NCBI GenBank assembly: GCA_028554755.1
Contig: JAPTOF010000024.1
Span: forward strand, 6,029,001 to 6,093,000
Source: Cordia subcordata
Lineage: Eukaryota; Streptophyta; Magnoliopsida; Boraginales; Cordiaceae
Direction: 5' to 3'
Length of the DNA stretch: 64,000 bases
The translations under genes were made by a program, and so were the position numbers. Of this stretch, positions 24,838 to 36,853 are shown one piece after another. Numbering within the stretch: position 1 is the stretch's first letter; every line of letters begins with the position of its first letter. Under the pieces are notes generated by a model, which saw only the letters and a program-made list of their open reading frames with translations, was not told the DNA's origin and made no database searches.

Positions 24838-25655
24838 GAGGTGGTCATGATCTCATCGTCAATGGTTCTGTTACGCTCTCTTATAGAAGGCACTATGGTG
24901 AGTTGGATTCTCAGTCTCATTTCTTGAATTTCTGGTTGATTGATGCAACTAAGATTTAATTTATTCTCTGTTTCTCTTAAAGCAAGAATAGTTTACACTT
25001 TTATGGTTCATAATATGGCTACTAGGGTGATTCTTATTTAATTATGACTGTTAAACCATGGTTAATAAATTTCACTCAAAGAGTCAATCATCCACAAAGT
25101 AAAACAAAGTTACTTTGCTCTATTTAAAAGTCACCAAAGCTTGGACCATTGGTCTTGAGGTGGTAGTTTCTACCTTTAATTATTTCCCAGCACTAGAGCT
25201 TTTGCCCATTTCCTTTTCATTTTTCCTGTTTTTGTAATTTCTTAATGGATTCTCATTTTGGAAATTTTAATCAGGTTGATATTCTTCATTACTATGGATA
25301 TTTTGCGATGTGAGAATGTTGTGTGTTTTTCAACGAACATGGAAGTTTATTGGAAATTAGCAGTGTGATAGTGTCTTTCCTTCCTATCAGGGAATCATAT
25401 ACTTTATTTTGTTTTTGTGCTTATTCTAGAATTTCCCCCTTCTAAAATGTAGAGTTGCCAACATTAGACCACTTTCTGCATATAGGTCTTGTTGGGAGAA
25501 ATGATACAAGGAAAAACCACTTTTCTCAGGTATATAGCTATGGGTGCCATTGATAGTATTCCTAGGAATTGCCAGATACTACATGTTGAGTAAGAAGTGG
25601 TTGGTGATGATACATCAGCATTGCAATGTGTTCAAAACTCTGATGCTAAGAGAAC

Positions 25656-25925
25656 TAATAAGCAAAAGAGTATTGTAGCTGATCAAGCTACAAAGAAGAG
25701 TTGTGTAGCTTAAACCAATTTGGTTGTTGTAGAAAGTGCTGGTGCAACTAGTTAGTTGCGTGCCAACTAGGATCAGTTAGTTACATAATGATTGTGAGCT
25801 GTTGACTCATAACTAACTCCAAGCATGTAATGTAAATGCTATAAATAGCACAAACTGTACATGATTGATTTATGAAAATACATATGCTTAGTAGATATTT
25901 TTATGGCTTCTCTCAATTTCTTATA
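25656..25925 (+). repeat. 5' LTR of copia element 1
   Basis: The LTR starts taataagcaaaagag and ends ttcttata. A TATA box, ctataaatag, lies at 25839-25848. It is followed directly by the primer site. Confidence 0.9.
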
Positions 25926-25939
25926 TGGTATCTAGAGCC
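25926..25939 (+). promoter_or_regulatory. Primer binding site, initiator-Met tRNA type
   Basis: TGGTATCTAGAGCC differs by one inserted base from the plant copia consensus TGGTATCAGAGCC, complementary to tRNA-iMet. It abuts the LTR. Confidence 0.85.
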
Positions 25940-26142
25940 TTCAAAGGCCATTTTTGCCTTCTTCGATCCTTCATTTCTTTTTTTCATCATTAATGAAGCT
26001 CATAAACATTCTTTAGCTCATCTTTATCTTTGATCTCTAACTTATACAAAATCATGAGGCTTTTTTCATAATTCTACTCTCTTCTCTCATTCACATCACA
26101 AACTTAGGGTTCTTGATTTTTAAGCTTCACTAATGGCGGCTT

Positions 26143-28051
26143 GATTGTACGTCTTTGAGTGCAAGCTCTAAAGACCCGCAAGCACACGGATCGATGTAGT
26201 GTAGTGTGTGTGAGAACGGGTGTCAAACCACAAGAAGACTATCTTGTGAGATGGATTCTACGTGTGTGTTCTAGAATGTGCCTAAAAATAAAAAATCTAA
26301 ACTATCTAATTTTGGGATTTTAGATTTTTGAATGGTTGGGAGCTCTAATTAAAATGAATTAAACTAAACTATGGAATTGGGAGAAGTCGAGGACAAGCTA
26401 ATCTAGAGGAACTAACAAATGGGAATGTGTTAGGGTGACTTCAACTTATGAATGGGTGATTCTATACTCAATTGCTATGGGATTGAAGAATGATGGCTTA
26501 CTTTAGTGATTGCTCTTAACTAGGTTGCTAAATTAGTGTCTTAATTTCCCCCTAGGACTCGGTGTAGGACCGTCCTTAGGCGGCGCCTCCTAGAGCTACG
26601 GCATGATCCTTATGACCTAGGGCCTTAAGAGTGACTAATTAGCTTCCTAGGTGACTTAGAATGAACCTACCCTAGTATCTAAATCATTGGCTGGATTTAA
26701 AGCCAAGACCTAGTGTTGCTAAGGTCGACTAAACCTATCCTGAAACCTAATGGCTGGATTTAAAGCCGAAGGAGACTCGGCCTAGGCTAGCCCTAGATTA
26801 TGCTTCGTCATTCGAAGGTCAAAATAGCAGGATTTAACTTATTGACACATTCATACATGTTCCAAGCCAAGGTGTTCACGAATAAAGGGACTATTCGACT
26901 ACCAAACATCGTCATCTCAGATTACACCATTAGAAGCAATTAACAACCGACATGTATGCGTTATTGAAGTTATATTCACTCCTAGGCATGCAAATATACA
27001 CATAAACATGAATATAAGCATTACCCACTTCATAGCATCCACATATAAACACATAGATATGCTTATAGCATGGATTAGATGTGTTTAGTAATAAATAGAC
27101 TTCAATTTATACACATGTTACTCGTTTAGGCATTAATCAAACACTTAGACATGAATGAGAAAATAACCATTTGAACAAGAAAATCAAACATGTATATATA
27201 TAATCAGCCATTTAATCCCATATCATAAAAGTATATAGCTAACCCATTACATAAGTAAAATCACCCTACATAAGTCTACTCAATCATAATAAAAGATAGA
27301 ATGAAAGAGAGTTTATGAAGCTTCCCTTTCATTCCAGCTAATCTTGTACAAAGCTCTTGAGCAAACTTGAATCCAAATGTTGAAACCCTTTAAATTCTCT
27401 TGCTCCAAAGTGATGAAATGTGTGAGAGAGTGTGTGTGTGTTGTAGGTGAAGACTAGGGTTAAGTGTGTGTGTGTGTGTGGGTGATGGGTGTGTAAAGAT
27501 CCTCTCTAAAAATTATCCAAAAACTCTCCAAAAAGATCCCTCTTTTAGTCTGAAAATTGGGCTTTTATATCGGCTTTTCACGAACTGCTGGTCGACCTAG
27601 CCGGTCGACCGGCTTCTTCTCTTAGCTCGACCGGCTTTTTGGTGATGCTCTTTGGAATGGCCAGTCGACCAGCTTTGGAGGGGTGGTCATCCGGCTTTTT
27701 TTGGCACCTCTCTGAAGTGGTTGGTCGACCGGCTCTTTCTTCTTGGTCGTCCGGCTGGCTTCTTTCCTCCATTCTTTGTCTTTTTGACCTCCGATCTTCT
27801 CCTTTTGGCTCATACATCTCACATCTTTATTACCTATCAGCGCCCAATCTCGATCTTAACCCAAAGTTCACCTAAATCAATGAAAACAAGCAATTACTGC
27901 AGCAATTTGTCTCTTAAACTCGATATGTACATTTGTTTATGCTTAAGCCTATTCTTATCAAAAGTATTACACCAATGCATCTTTTTGAGCACTTAATACT
28001 TATTAAACGTAGGTAAATTACAATACAAACACACACAAACACAACACATCA
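26143..28051 (-). mobile_element. Solo LTR of an Athila-family element inside copia 1 gag
   Basis: This 1909-bp LTR starts TGATTG and ends CACATCA in plus orientation. It is flanked by CGGCT (26138-26142) and TGGCT (28052-28056), a one-mismatch 5-bp duplication. It matches, with divergence, the LTR pieces at 47432-47757, 48209-48611 and 55827-57212, whose primer site shows that the element reads on the minus strand. On that strand the TATA box is tataaaag (27562-27569), with GGTCGACC-type palindromes just upstream (27588-27760). A TG-rich tract occurs near 27427-27480. No internal region is present. Confidence 0.85.
27585..27765 (-). promoter_or_regulatory. Cluster of GGTCGACC palindromes upstream of an LTR TATA box
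   Basis: Within the solo LTR, intact or slightly altered copies of ccggtcgaccgg/ggtcgacc occur at about 27589, 27601, 27627, 27663, 27685, 27722 and 27746. On the LTR's own strand they lie immediately 5' of the TATA box at 27562-27569. The homologous LTR at 56770-56940 keeps eroded copies (ggttgaccgg, ggtcgaccag). I infer transcription-factor sites or enhancer repeats. Confidence 0.55.
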
Positions 28052-28960
28052 TGGCTACTACACAAATGTCAGTTAATCTTGCTAATTTGAAGGAGCTGAT
28101 GCAAAATTAGGGCTCCTTTGTCTCAATCAAGCTCGATAACACAAATTATATGTCTTGAAGGAATCAAATGGAAGGTGTCCTACATGCATATGATCTTGTT
28201 AATCATGTGGAAGGTCTTAAACCTTACCCTATCAAGCTTCTTCCCAACTCCGACGGCAATTTTGAGCCTAATCCTACCTTCGCTTACTGGCACACCATTG
28301 ATAAGAAGCTTCACACTTGCCTAATCTCATTGATATCACCACAAGTTCATAATCAAATTCTTTTTCTCAAAACTACTATAGAGATATGGGATACACTTGA
28401 TAAGAGGTTCAACTCCTTGTCAGCAGTTGACATTCATCGACTCAAGAACAAGTTGCTTGCCTTGTCCAAGGGATCCAAAACTTTATAGTAGTATTTAGAT
28501 AAGATCAAAGTCATCACTGATTGGCTTGCATCTGTTGGTGTTTCTAATGAAGATCTCATACTTTACATTCTTAGAGGACTTTCTTCATAGTATAATCAAC
28601 TCAGATCATCTATTAAACTTAGTAAATTCTCCCTCACACTTATAGAATTGGCCAGCCTGTTACTTGTAGAAAAGCTGGACCTTCAATGAGTAGCCTCAAA
28701 CATCTCTTTTGATGCCAACATTAATCATCAGGTTCTTTACACTCAGTCATCTATTAATAGAGGCAGAGGTAGAAATCAAAATAATAAAGGATAAAGTTAG
28801 GTAGGAAGGAGATGAGGTCATCAACTAGCTCCTTCTACCACTGTATCCTCTGTTTCAACTCCAGAGTATTGCTAGATTTGTGGCAAGAAGAACCATGTTA
28901 CTCTAGATTGTTGGCATTGCTATGATGGCACAAATTATGCTAGTTCTAAGACAAATAAAC
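28051..28960 (+). pseudogene. gag relic of copia element 1
   Basis: The frame resumes after the inserted LTR with ATTQMSVNLANLKELMQN. It continues with WHTIDKKLHTCLISLI, WDTLDKRFNSLSAVDI and RLKNKLLALSKGSKTL, the copia gag (UBN2-like) core. A CCHC knuckle remnant (CxxCGKKNHVTLDCW) lies near 28870-28910. The original start codon is at 26134-26136, upstream of the inserted LTR, which split codons 3 and 4. Several stops (about 28108, 28155, 28486 and later) inactivate it. Confidence 0.85.
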
Positions 28961-28989
28961 AAGCTATGTCTACTCAGGTTCAACTAGTT

Positions 28990-30062
28990 GCAAAAGGAAA
29001 TGTCAATTGGATTTTTGACTCAGGGGCTACCAATCATGCAGCCAACAATCTTTCTTAGTTTACCACTTATGAAGAATATGAAGGTGAAGACTCAGTCTTT
29101 ATGGGAAATGGCTCCTCTCTATGCATTAAACACACTGGACTAGGTAAACTAATCACTGTGAATTCCATTCTAAAACTTTGATCTATCTTACATGTGCCAT
29201 AAATCTCTCATAATCTTCTTTCAATTTTCCAATTGACTAATGACAATAATGTTACTCTTGTCTTGAACTCCAAAAAGGTAATCATAGTGGACAATCAATT
29301 CAAACAACCTCTATTCAAGGGCCACTGTAACAATGGTCTTTACACTATGCCAAACTCTTCAGAAGTCTTTAAGAGTTCTGCTTTAGTTCAAGCCCATGCT
29401 GCTTCTGCCAGTACTGAAGCTCAGACCTCATTATGGAATCAAAGGCTAAGCCATCCTCATTTTGCTAGTTTTTAAGCTATTTCTCAAACATTATCTTTGT
29501 CTTGTACTCCTAGAAAATTTCATTATGAATCTTGTAATATCGCCAAAATGCATAGACTACCTTTTGTTGTTTCAGATTCTAGCACTAGTGCATCCTTTGA
29601 ATTGATACATACATATGTATGGGGCCTTGTTAATGTACCTTCTTTCTAGAATTACAAATATTATTTGTTTTTTGTGGATGATTTTTCAAAATTTAGTTGG
29701 ATTTACCCTACGAAAACCAAGTTTGAAGTTTATTCTATATTTTTAGCTTTTCATACTATGATTGTAAATCAACTTAATAAATACATAATGATCTTAAGAT
29801 ATGATAATGGATCAGAATTTTTAAATAAGAAAATGGCATTATCTCTTCAACAGTTTGGTATAATTCATCAAACTTTATGTCTATATACTCCCAAACAAAA
29901 TGGCAAGCTAAAAGAAGGCATCAACATCTTATTGAAACAACGATTATCTTACTCCATCAAGCTTCTTTACCATCTTCCTTCTGGCTAAAAGCCTTAGTCA
30001 TTGCTTTTACATTAAATAGATTACCTAGACCTTTGCTCTATAATAAATCTCTATATGAGTAA
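28990..30062 (+). pseudogene. Protease and integrase relic of copia element 1
   Basis: NWIFDSGATNHAA (about 29005-29043) retains the DSGA protease active site. The GAG-pre-integrase segment reads SLWNQRLSHPHFASF, where the first zinc-ligand histidine is replaced by Asn. The integrase core shows FFVDDFSKFSWIYPTKTKF (first D) and ILRYDNGSEF (second D). After a frameshift near 29908 it continues RRHQHLIETTIILLHQASLP, with lysine where the catalytic glutamate is expected. Stops at about 29059, 29475 and 29648 add to the damage. Confidence 0.85.
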
Positions 30063-30599
30063 CTGTACCAAAAACAACCCAATCATAGCCTACTCAAAGT
30101 ATTTGGTTGTTTATGCTATTCTTATCTCAGACAATCGACTAGCATAAACCTGAGCCTAGGTCCTCTCCATGTGTCTTTCTTGATTATCCTTCTAATTCTA
30201 AAAGGTATAGATGCTATGATATAAATGCAAAGGCAGTTTATATTTCAAGGCATGTTAGGTTCTATGAAGATCAGTTTCCTTTCGAATCTAAAAGTTCCCA
30301 CTATGCATCTATGCCTACTGAATTTTTGTCATCTTTATCTCCTCTAGTACAAACTGTGTTATTCTCTTCTAACTCTCATATTCCTGGTCATTCAACAATT
30401 TAATCATCTCTTAGTCTTTCCATTCAACACTGCTCCATTCTCTTCATCAAATTATTTTGTGCTTACACATCATTCACCATCATCATCATCAGCCACATCA
30501 ACATTCTCTACTTCTGAGCATTCCCATCCATCATCATTTGATATACCTGCTCAATCTACTAAGAATTTCCCTCCAATATCATCTTTTGCACTTGTCAAA

Positions 30600-32220
30600 C
30601 AAATCTTCCACCTTTACCTACACATCCTATGGTAACAAGATCAAAACAAGTTCATTAAAGCCATCTAGATATGAACTCAATAGCCTAATTCTCACACCAC
30701 CTGAGTTTGAACCTAAATCATCCAAAGAAGCTGCCAAGTATCTTCAATGGCATAATGCTATGGATGAAGAATTTCAAGCTTTACAGAAACAACAAACTTG
30801 GGAGCTAATACCAGTTCCCTCTAGCAAAATTCCTATAGGTTGCAAGTGGGTATTTAGAATTAAAAGGCATGCTGATGGAAGTGTGGCTAGATATAAACCC
30901 ATATTGGTATTTAAGGGATATAATCAGAAGTATGGCATAGATTAAAGTGAAACTTTTAGCCTTGTTGTGAAAATGCCTACTCTCAGAGTTATGCTTTCCT
31001 TAGCTTTGCATCATCAATGTGCTATTAAGCAATTGGATGTATGTAATGCATTCCTTTATGGCCATTTACAAGAAGAGGTTTATATGCAACAACCATAGGG
31101 TTTTGTAGAACCTAAAATGCCTGATCATTAATGAAATCCATTTATGGCCTAAAACAGGCTCCAAGAGCTTGGTATCAACTACTAGCAAGCTTTCAACTCA
31201 AACATTGATTTATATACAGTAAGGCAGACGCATCTCTGTTTTTTAGGAAGACGTCTCCTGAGATTTTGATCATGTTGGTTTATGTAGATGATTTGATCCT
31301 AACAGGCTCCTCAATTGCTTCAATCAATCAAATCATTTCCTAAATGAATATAGCATTTACAGTCAAGGATCTTGGAAGATGATCCTACTTTCTTGGCTTG
31401 GAATTAAGCTACAATGACCATTGTTTTATTCTATATCAACACAAGTTTGTTACTCACAAACTACACAAAGCTGGCATGTTGCATTGTAAGCCACTCCCCA
31501 CTCCTATAGTGCCAAATACTACTTCTAAACTTCCAGACATAGCTTAACCTTATTCAGATCCCTCCCTTTTTAGAAGCATAGTGGGTGCATTACAATATTT
31601 AACTCTTACCAGGCCTAACATACAGTCTATTATTAATATAGTGTGTCAATTTATGCACTCTCCTTCACAACTTCATTTTACTATGCTCAAAAGGTTACTT
31701 AGGTTCATCCAAGGGACTGTTTCAACTAGTTTATAATTCTCTCTAGGACCTTTGTAGCTAAAAACATTTAGTGATATAGATTGGACTTCAAACCCTATCA
31801 CAAGAACGTCAATTTCAGGTTTTGCTATTTTCCTGGGAATAAATATTATCTCTTGGTCTTCAAAAAGGCAAAACACTGTCTCTAGGTCCTTTACAGAGGT
31901 TGAATATAGATGGATGCCTTGCCTTTATAACTACAGCACTTAAGTGGTTGAGCTTCTTTCTTCATGATTTGGGTATTTCAACCTCAGCTCCAACCTTATC
32001 GTATAATAATCAATCTACAATTGTCTTGGCAACCAATCTAGTTCAGCATCATAGAACAAAACATAATGATATTCATTGCCATTTTGTTAGAGAGCAACTT
32101 CTTGCTCAATAGCTTGCACTTGACTATTTCACCTCTTAAGATCAGCTTGCAAACTTATTCACCAAGTTTCTCCCAATTTCTAACTATAAATCCCTTGTTA
32201 ACAAGCACCGCCTAGTAGTC
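30600..32220 (+). pseudogene. Reverse transcriptase and RNase H relic of copia element 1
   Basis: RT begins around 30700: WHNAMDEEFQALQKQQTWEL, IPIGCKWVFRIKRHADGSVA, QLDVCNAFLYGHLQEEVYMQ, then LVYVDDLILTGSS with the YVDD box at 31281-31292. RNase H motifs follow: DIDWTSNPITRTSISGFAIF, ISWSSKRQNTVSRSFTEVEY and, in another frame, HHRTKHNDIHCHFVREQLLA (32049-32107). Stops at about 30943, 31097 and 31206 and a frameshift near 31915 inactivate it. Confidence 0.88.
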
Positions 32221-32512
32221 CCCAGGCTCAGCTTAAGAGGGGCTAACGAGCAAAAGAGTATTACTAATGATCAAGCCATAAAGAAGAGTTATGTAGCTCA
32301 AACCAATCTGGTTGTTATAGAGAGTACTGGTGGAACTAGTTAGTTAAGTGCCACCTAGGATCAATTAGTTATATAATGATTATGAGCTGTTGACTCATAA
32401 CTAACTTTAAGCATGTGATGTAATTGCTATAAATAGCACAAACTATGCATGATTGACATGTGAAAATACAAATTCTTAGTAGATATTTTTATGGCCTCTC
32501 TCATTTCTTATA
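32221..32512 (+). repeat. Polypurine tract and 3' LTR of copia element 1
   Basis: cttaagagggg (32233-32243) is the polypurine tract. The LTR proper is 32244-32512, starting taacgagcaaaagag and ending ttcttata. AGAAC follows at 32513-32517, and the ABCF3 exon resumes at once (tcagcttttgaagg). Confidence 0.88.
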
Positions 32513-32517
32513 AGAAC

Positions 32518-33906
32518 TCAGCTTTTGAAGGAAGAAGCCAAACTACTTGCATTACAGGTTAGATTCATAATTTTCAATTATGAAGAAAGTGCATTTAGTA
32601 CATGCTAGTCTTTTCTATTCCTTATATTGGTCAAGTTTACACTTATATTAATACCATGAAAATGCTTTAACTGCTTTCCAAAAAAAAATGGACTAAGAGA
32701 GAGAAGATGGAAAGAGTAATGGACATATGAATAGGGATATTGTGCAAAGGCTTGAAGAGATATGTAAAAGGCTTGAATACATCGATGCTTACTCTGCAGA
32801 GTCACGTGCAACATCTATTCTCACGGTTAGTTTTTGAGCTTGTGTATGATTTTATCTTTTATTGGCCTTGCAATTTAGTCAAGTTTAGTTAATTCAGGGC
32901 ATCCCAGGTGCACCCCTAAACTAAATGTTGTTTTTCACCTCTGTAATAAAGTGGTAGATATTGCAATTATGAAGAAAGAGATAATTTCCTTTGTCTTGTA
33001 CATTTTTAATTTTCTTGCCGAACTTTATGCTCATATATCATGCTATTGGTTATTCTATTTACCCCCCCCCCCGCCTGTAGTAGTTCTTTAGGAGAGAAAT
33101 GACCTTAGTATTATTGAGCTTTGGTACTAATTAGCATTGTAATTGATTGATTGCTCATGCAACTAAATTATGCTATCTCGGGCTTTGGTAGGATGATGTT
33201 ATATACTAAATAATTTATTTCCACTTAATTGTACTAGATCTATCAAGGACATGTAATGAAGTTCCAATTATTATTTTCTTTTTGCTTGTCTTAACATAAG
33301 TCAATCAATCATTGGAATCTTATTTGTGGTAATGTTCTCTAGGGTCTTAGTTTTTCTCTACAAATGCAAAAGGTGCTAGCTAAGACATTCTCTAGAGGAT
33401 AGAGAATGAGAGTTACTCTTGCTCATGCTTTATTCATTGAGCCTGATCTATTGTTACTTGATGAATCCATGGTATGGTATCCATGATTTGTCATGTTGAG
33501 GATGTAAATGATATCTAATGAATATTAAGTTGTACACCATATTTGTTTTAGAACAATTTTGATCTTCACGCTGTCCTGTAGTTGGAATCTTACTTTGTAA
33601 AATACCCAAAGACAATTATAGTTGTCTCCTATGCTAGAGAGTTCTTGAACATTGTAAGTCTTTTCTTTTCTCCACCCATTCTTTTGAAGTATATATAATG
33701 CTAGAATCTTTTGATGCAATTTATCCTCTATGCAATTTTTGATTGACTTAATCATTTAGGTAGTCACAGATATTATTCATCTGCGTAATAAAAAATTGAC
33801 AACTTACAAACAAAACTAGGACACATTCGAGAGGACACACGAGAAACATATTAAGAACCAATAGAAACCATTTGAGGCAAATAAACGTGAAAGGGCACAT
33901 ATGCGG
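32518..33906 (+). pseudogene. ABCF3 pseudogene, first ABC domain exons
   Basis: Five exon pieces are separated by short introns: 32518-32557, 32690-32825, 33343-33471, 33552-33653 and 33760-33906. They carry the linker, the degraded signature (RG-stop-RMRV, where SGGWRMR is usual), Walker B LLLLDES, and the H-loop region VVSYARE, where the catalytic-site histidine (usually SHARE) is now tyrosine. Stops replace conserved tryptophans in HAVL-stop-LES and in the signature. Donors such as atg|gtatgg (33471/33472) and att|gtaagt (33653/33654) remain intact. Confidence 0.88.
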
Positions 33907-34521
33907 GTATCTCTTTCCTTTACATATGATAATTTTGGTCTTTTGTCTGACTGAGATCTCACTTGGGCACTTATTTCTAAAACTATGTTGCAGCCTAAGT
34001 TACAAAAGCAAACCAATTCTTTTTTTGTTAGTACTTCATATGCTCTGGTCTTAGTTACCAAATCCAACAAGCCTAATATTAGCCACATAGTCATCTCTAA
34101 AAAGGCTTTAGAGTTATTTTTTGAAAAATTAGGGCTTGTTTGGTTATAGTTTTTAAAAGATAGTTTTTAGTTTTAAAAACAAAAAAAATTTTGGAAAGTG
34201 TTTTTTTGTTCCTAGTTTTAAAAACTATTTCTAAAAATTTTGTTTTAAAAACCAAAGAATAAGAACAATGAAAAGTTGTTTTCAAGCATAGTTTTAAAAA
34301 CTCTGGCAAAACACGGTATACACATCTCACTAATGGAACTTTTGTAAATAATAAGTTATGAGAATGGCAAAGAATTTTATCATTATTTCTCTTTCCATTT
34401 CACTATATTTCCTACAATACACATGTTAACTTTTGCCCTAGCTTTATCTTCACTCTACAATACATAGCAGAATTGAGAAAAGATTTGTGCTTAGTCAAGC
34501 ACCCTGATCGTGAGAAGAATC

Positions 34522-36853
34522 AGATAATGCACCTCAAAAGAATCTTCGATTGTGGTTACCCACAAAACAAAGGAAATCTAGGCACGGGTATGGTATTGGC
34601 CAAAAGACCTCTGATGCCTTAGTCAAAGTATTTCTTTTTAGTGAAATTTTTATTGAAGAGAATGGATAGAGTGAATTGGTTACCTTATTTGGGATCACGA
34701 GGTCCAATTTATGGTTTTAGGATGGCTGGATACGTACTGCTTGCGTTCTATTTATACTCACTGTTTATCGGATAGAGTAGCCTTATTAATTCACCATATA
34801 GGTGATCGATCAGCACTACCTCATCGGTGGTATTCAATAAGATCTCGGACACAACCTCAATTGGGGTTGTCCTTGTACTATGAGTTCTCTTACCGGGTCA
34901 TGGCCATGACCCAACCCCTTATCAACAGCCCCTCATTTAGGAATGCACCGATTTGGGATATTACCCAATGTTTCTTTCCGATCATGTAGTTTGATACTTA
35001 GATATTTTCTTAGATTTGTGGTGTGTGCTTAAGAATCACCTTGTTTCTTCTACGCACGTGTGACTTTCACAAACCGACGTGCCTGTCCTTGTAATAATGG
35101 CATTTCTTTGAAATGAGTGACAGAGCCACCACTAAGGATGCGGCCTTTCCCTTATCCGGCACTTTTGATGTCTTTTCCTTTTTAAATTCAAATATTTTTA
35201 TACAGAGCATAAATATGAGGTTCTCATTTCTTTTTTTCTAATTTTCTGCTTTATCTGCTCTTTTGCCTTCACAGAATTCTTTCTACTCTCTTTTAATCTT
35301 CGTATGGACTTTCTTTGCCCCCTTCCTTCTGCTGTTGCTAAAGGTTTTTCCGGCCCCATCCCTTTTAAGCTTCGTCGTTCATCTTTCTTTGCTAGTACGT
35401 CACTTTTCTGACTTATTCCTTAGTTTCTTTTCTTTGTCTGTTTTAAATCTCGCTTCTCTGTGTACTTACCTTTTTACTTTCTTTCTTGTTTCTCTGATCA
35501 AACGTTTGATGTCTGGTCCCTTTAGCTCTTACGATGAAAAAGAAAATAACCCATTAGGTTCTAGGCTAGATGAGTATAAGATTAGTGTTTCTCTGGACCT
35601 TTCGAATATCTTTGACAATCTCAAGACCATAAACACTTTAACCGTACTAGGCCCACTATTCTCGAAGAGGCCTTAGCTTTCAGTTTCAGGAAGATTTCCT
35701 TTTAGATTTTTCTGTGAGAAGTTTTATCCAAATATTTTGATTCCCATGATGAGTTCAAGACATGATGGTGGTCCTAGAGAAATGGCCGACAACTTAGTTA
35801 TCTCTCTCTCTGACAATCATATTACTGATTGTGAGTCCGTCAATTTACCAGTCCTTAGGCCTGATCCATCAACAGGAAGAGAGGAGGCAATAGAATCTTA
35901 TGGAGAGGACCCCATAGATGGTGGTAATGCCCTCACCGGAGGTGAAGATATGGTCAAGGAGGATATTGTAGAGAAAGAGGACTCAGTGGCCGAAGAAGCC
36001 AGGGAACATTTTGAAGCCTTTAAGAGAGAACACATTCTCGATCAAGGAATGCTAAATAATATAAAATTTTGTCACGGGGTGCCTGAGAATTATGTTATTA
36101 GGCTTCCCAATCCAAAAGAATATGCTTGTGCTAGGGAAGATGGTGACATCTCATTTTATGAGGATTTCTTCGTCATGGGCCTCAAATTGCTGATTCTACA
36201 ATTTATCTGAGAATATCTTAATCACTATGGTCTTTGTCCCAGCCAACTATGTCCGAAAATCTGGGGAGCCCTCAGTGAATGGTTTTCTTACCTTCTGGGG
36301 AACGAGATCCAACCCATCGTCAACCTCTTCAGATATATGTTTTGGTTGGCTTAAGATCGGGAAAGAGGGTAGTACTATATTGCGGCCAGGAACCATAGGG
36401 TAGCCCTCAAGGGAAATCCATCTTCCCATAGACAACGCCAATCATCTGATTGATAATGCTACTCAAAAGAATCTCCAATTGTGGTGACCTACAAAACAAA
36501 GGAAATCTAGGCATCAATGTGGTACTGGCCAAAGAACCTCTGATGCCTAAGTTAGAGTATTTCTTTTTTTGAGAAAATTTTATTAAAGAGAATGGATAGA
36601 GTGAATTGGTTACTTATTTGGGATCAAGGAGTCCAATTTGTAGCTTTTGGATGGTTGGACATTGCTGCTTGCATTTTATTTATACTTACTGATTATCGGG
36701 CAGAGTAGTCTTATTAATTCACTATATAGGTGATCCAATCAACACTACCTTATTGGCAGTATCTGATAAGATCCCAGACACAACCTTAATTTGGGTTGTC
36801 CTTGTACTATGAGTTCTCTTATCGGGTCATGGCCATGTCCCATCCCCTTATCA
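34522..36853 (+). mobile_element. Short LTR retroelement with 403-bp LTRs
   Basis: Two direct repeats (34522-34924 and 36451-36853) align throughout. The right copy begins TGATAA and both end TTATCA, a 6-bp inverted repeat; the left copy begins AGATAA. The 1.5-kb interior carries a gag-like frame but no pol. No convincing primer site or target duplication was found (flanks GAATC and CACCC). A plausible class is a non-autonomous (LARD-like) element mobilised in trans. Confidence 0.75.
35737..36360 (+). pseudogene. Putative gypsy-type transposon-domain protein (PF04195-like) relic
   Basis: A 157-codon frame (35737-36210) has an acidic middle (EEAIESYGEDPIDGG, EEAREHFEAFKREHI). It ends ENYVIRLPNPKEYACARED and ISFYEDFFVMGLKLLI; after a stop at 36208 it continues CPSQLCPKIWGALSEWFSYL and NLFRYMFWLA. 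This order of a Pro/Asp-rich strand, a YEDFF.GLKL helix and a QL.P..W segment is that of the conserved N-terminal domain in many plant gag-like proteins of non-autonomous gypsy elements. Its function is unknown. A Ser/Leu-rich frame at 35263-35676 precedes it and may be leader sequence. Confidence 0.6.

Larger units (their letters stand above)
25656..32512 (+). mobile_element. Ty1/copia retrotransposon 1, inserted in an ABCF3 exon
   Basis: LTRs of 270 and 269 bp (25656-25925, 32244-32512) enclose gag-PR-IN-RT-RH. They are flanked by a 5-bp duplication AGAAC (25651-25655, 32513-32517) that is part of the ABCF3 exon. LTR ends are TA...TA where TG...CA is usual. The two LTRs differ at roughly 35 of 270 positions by eye, so the insertion is old. 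A second retroelement LTR (26143-28051) sits inside its gag start. All coding parts carry stops. Confidence 0.93.

Noticed and set aside
27578..27817. Arg/Pro/Glu-rich minus-strand ORF and overlapping plus-strand ORFs
   Set aside because: They arise from the repeated GGTCGACC boxes and promoter region of a solo LTR; homologous LTR copies do not keep the frame.
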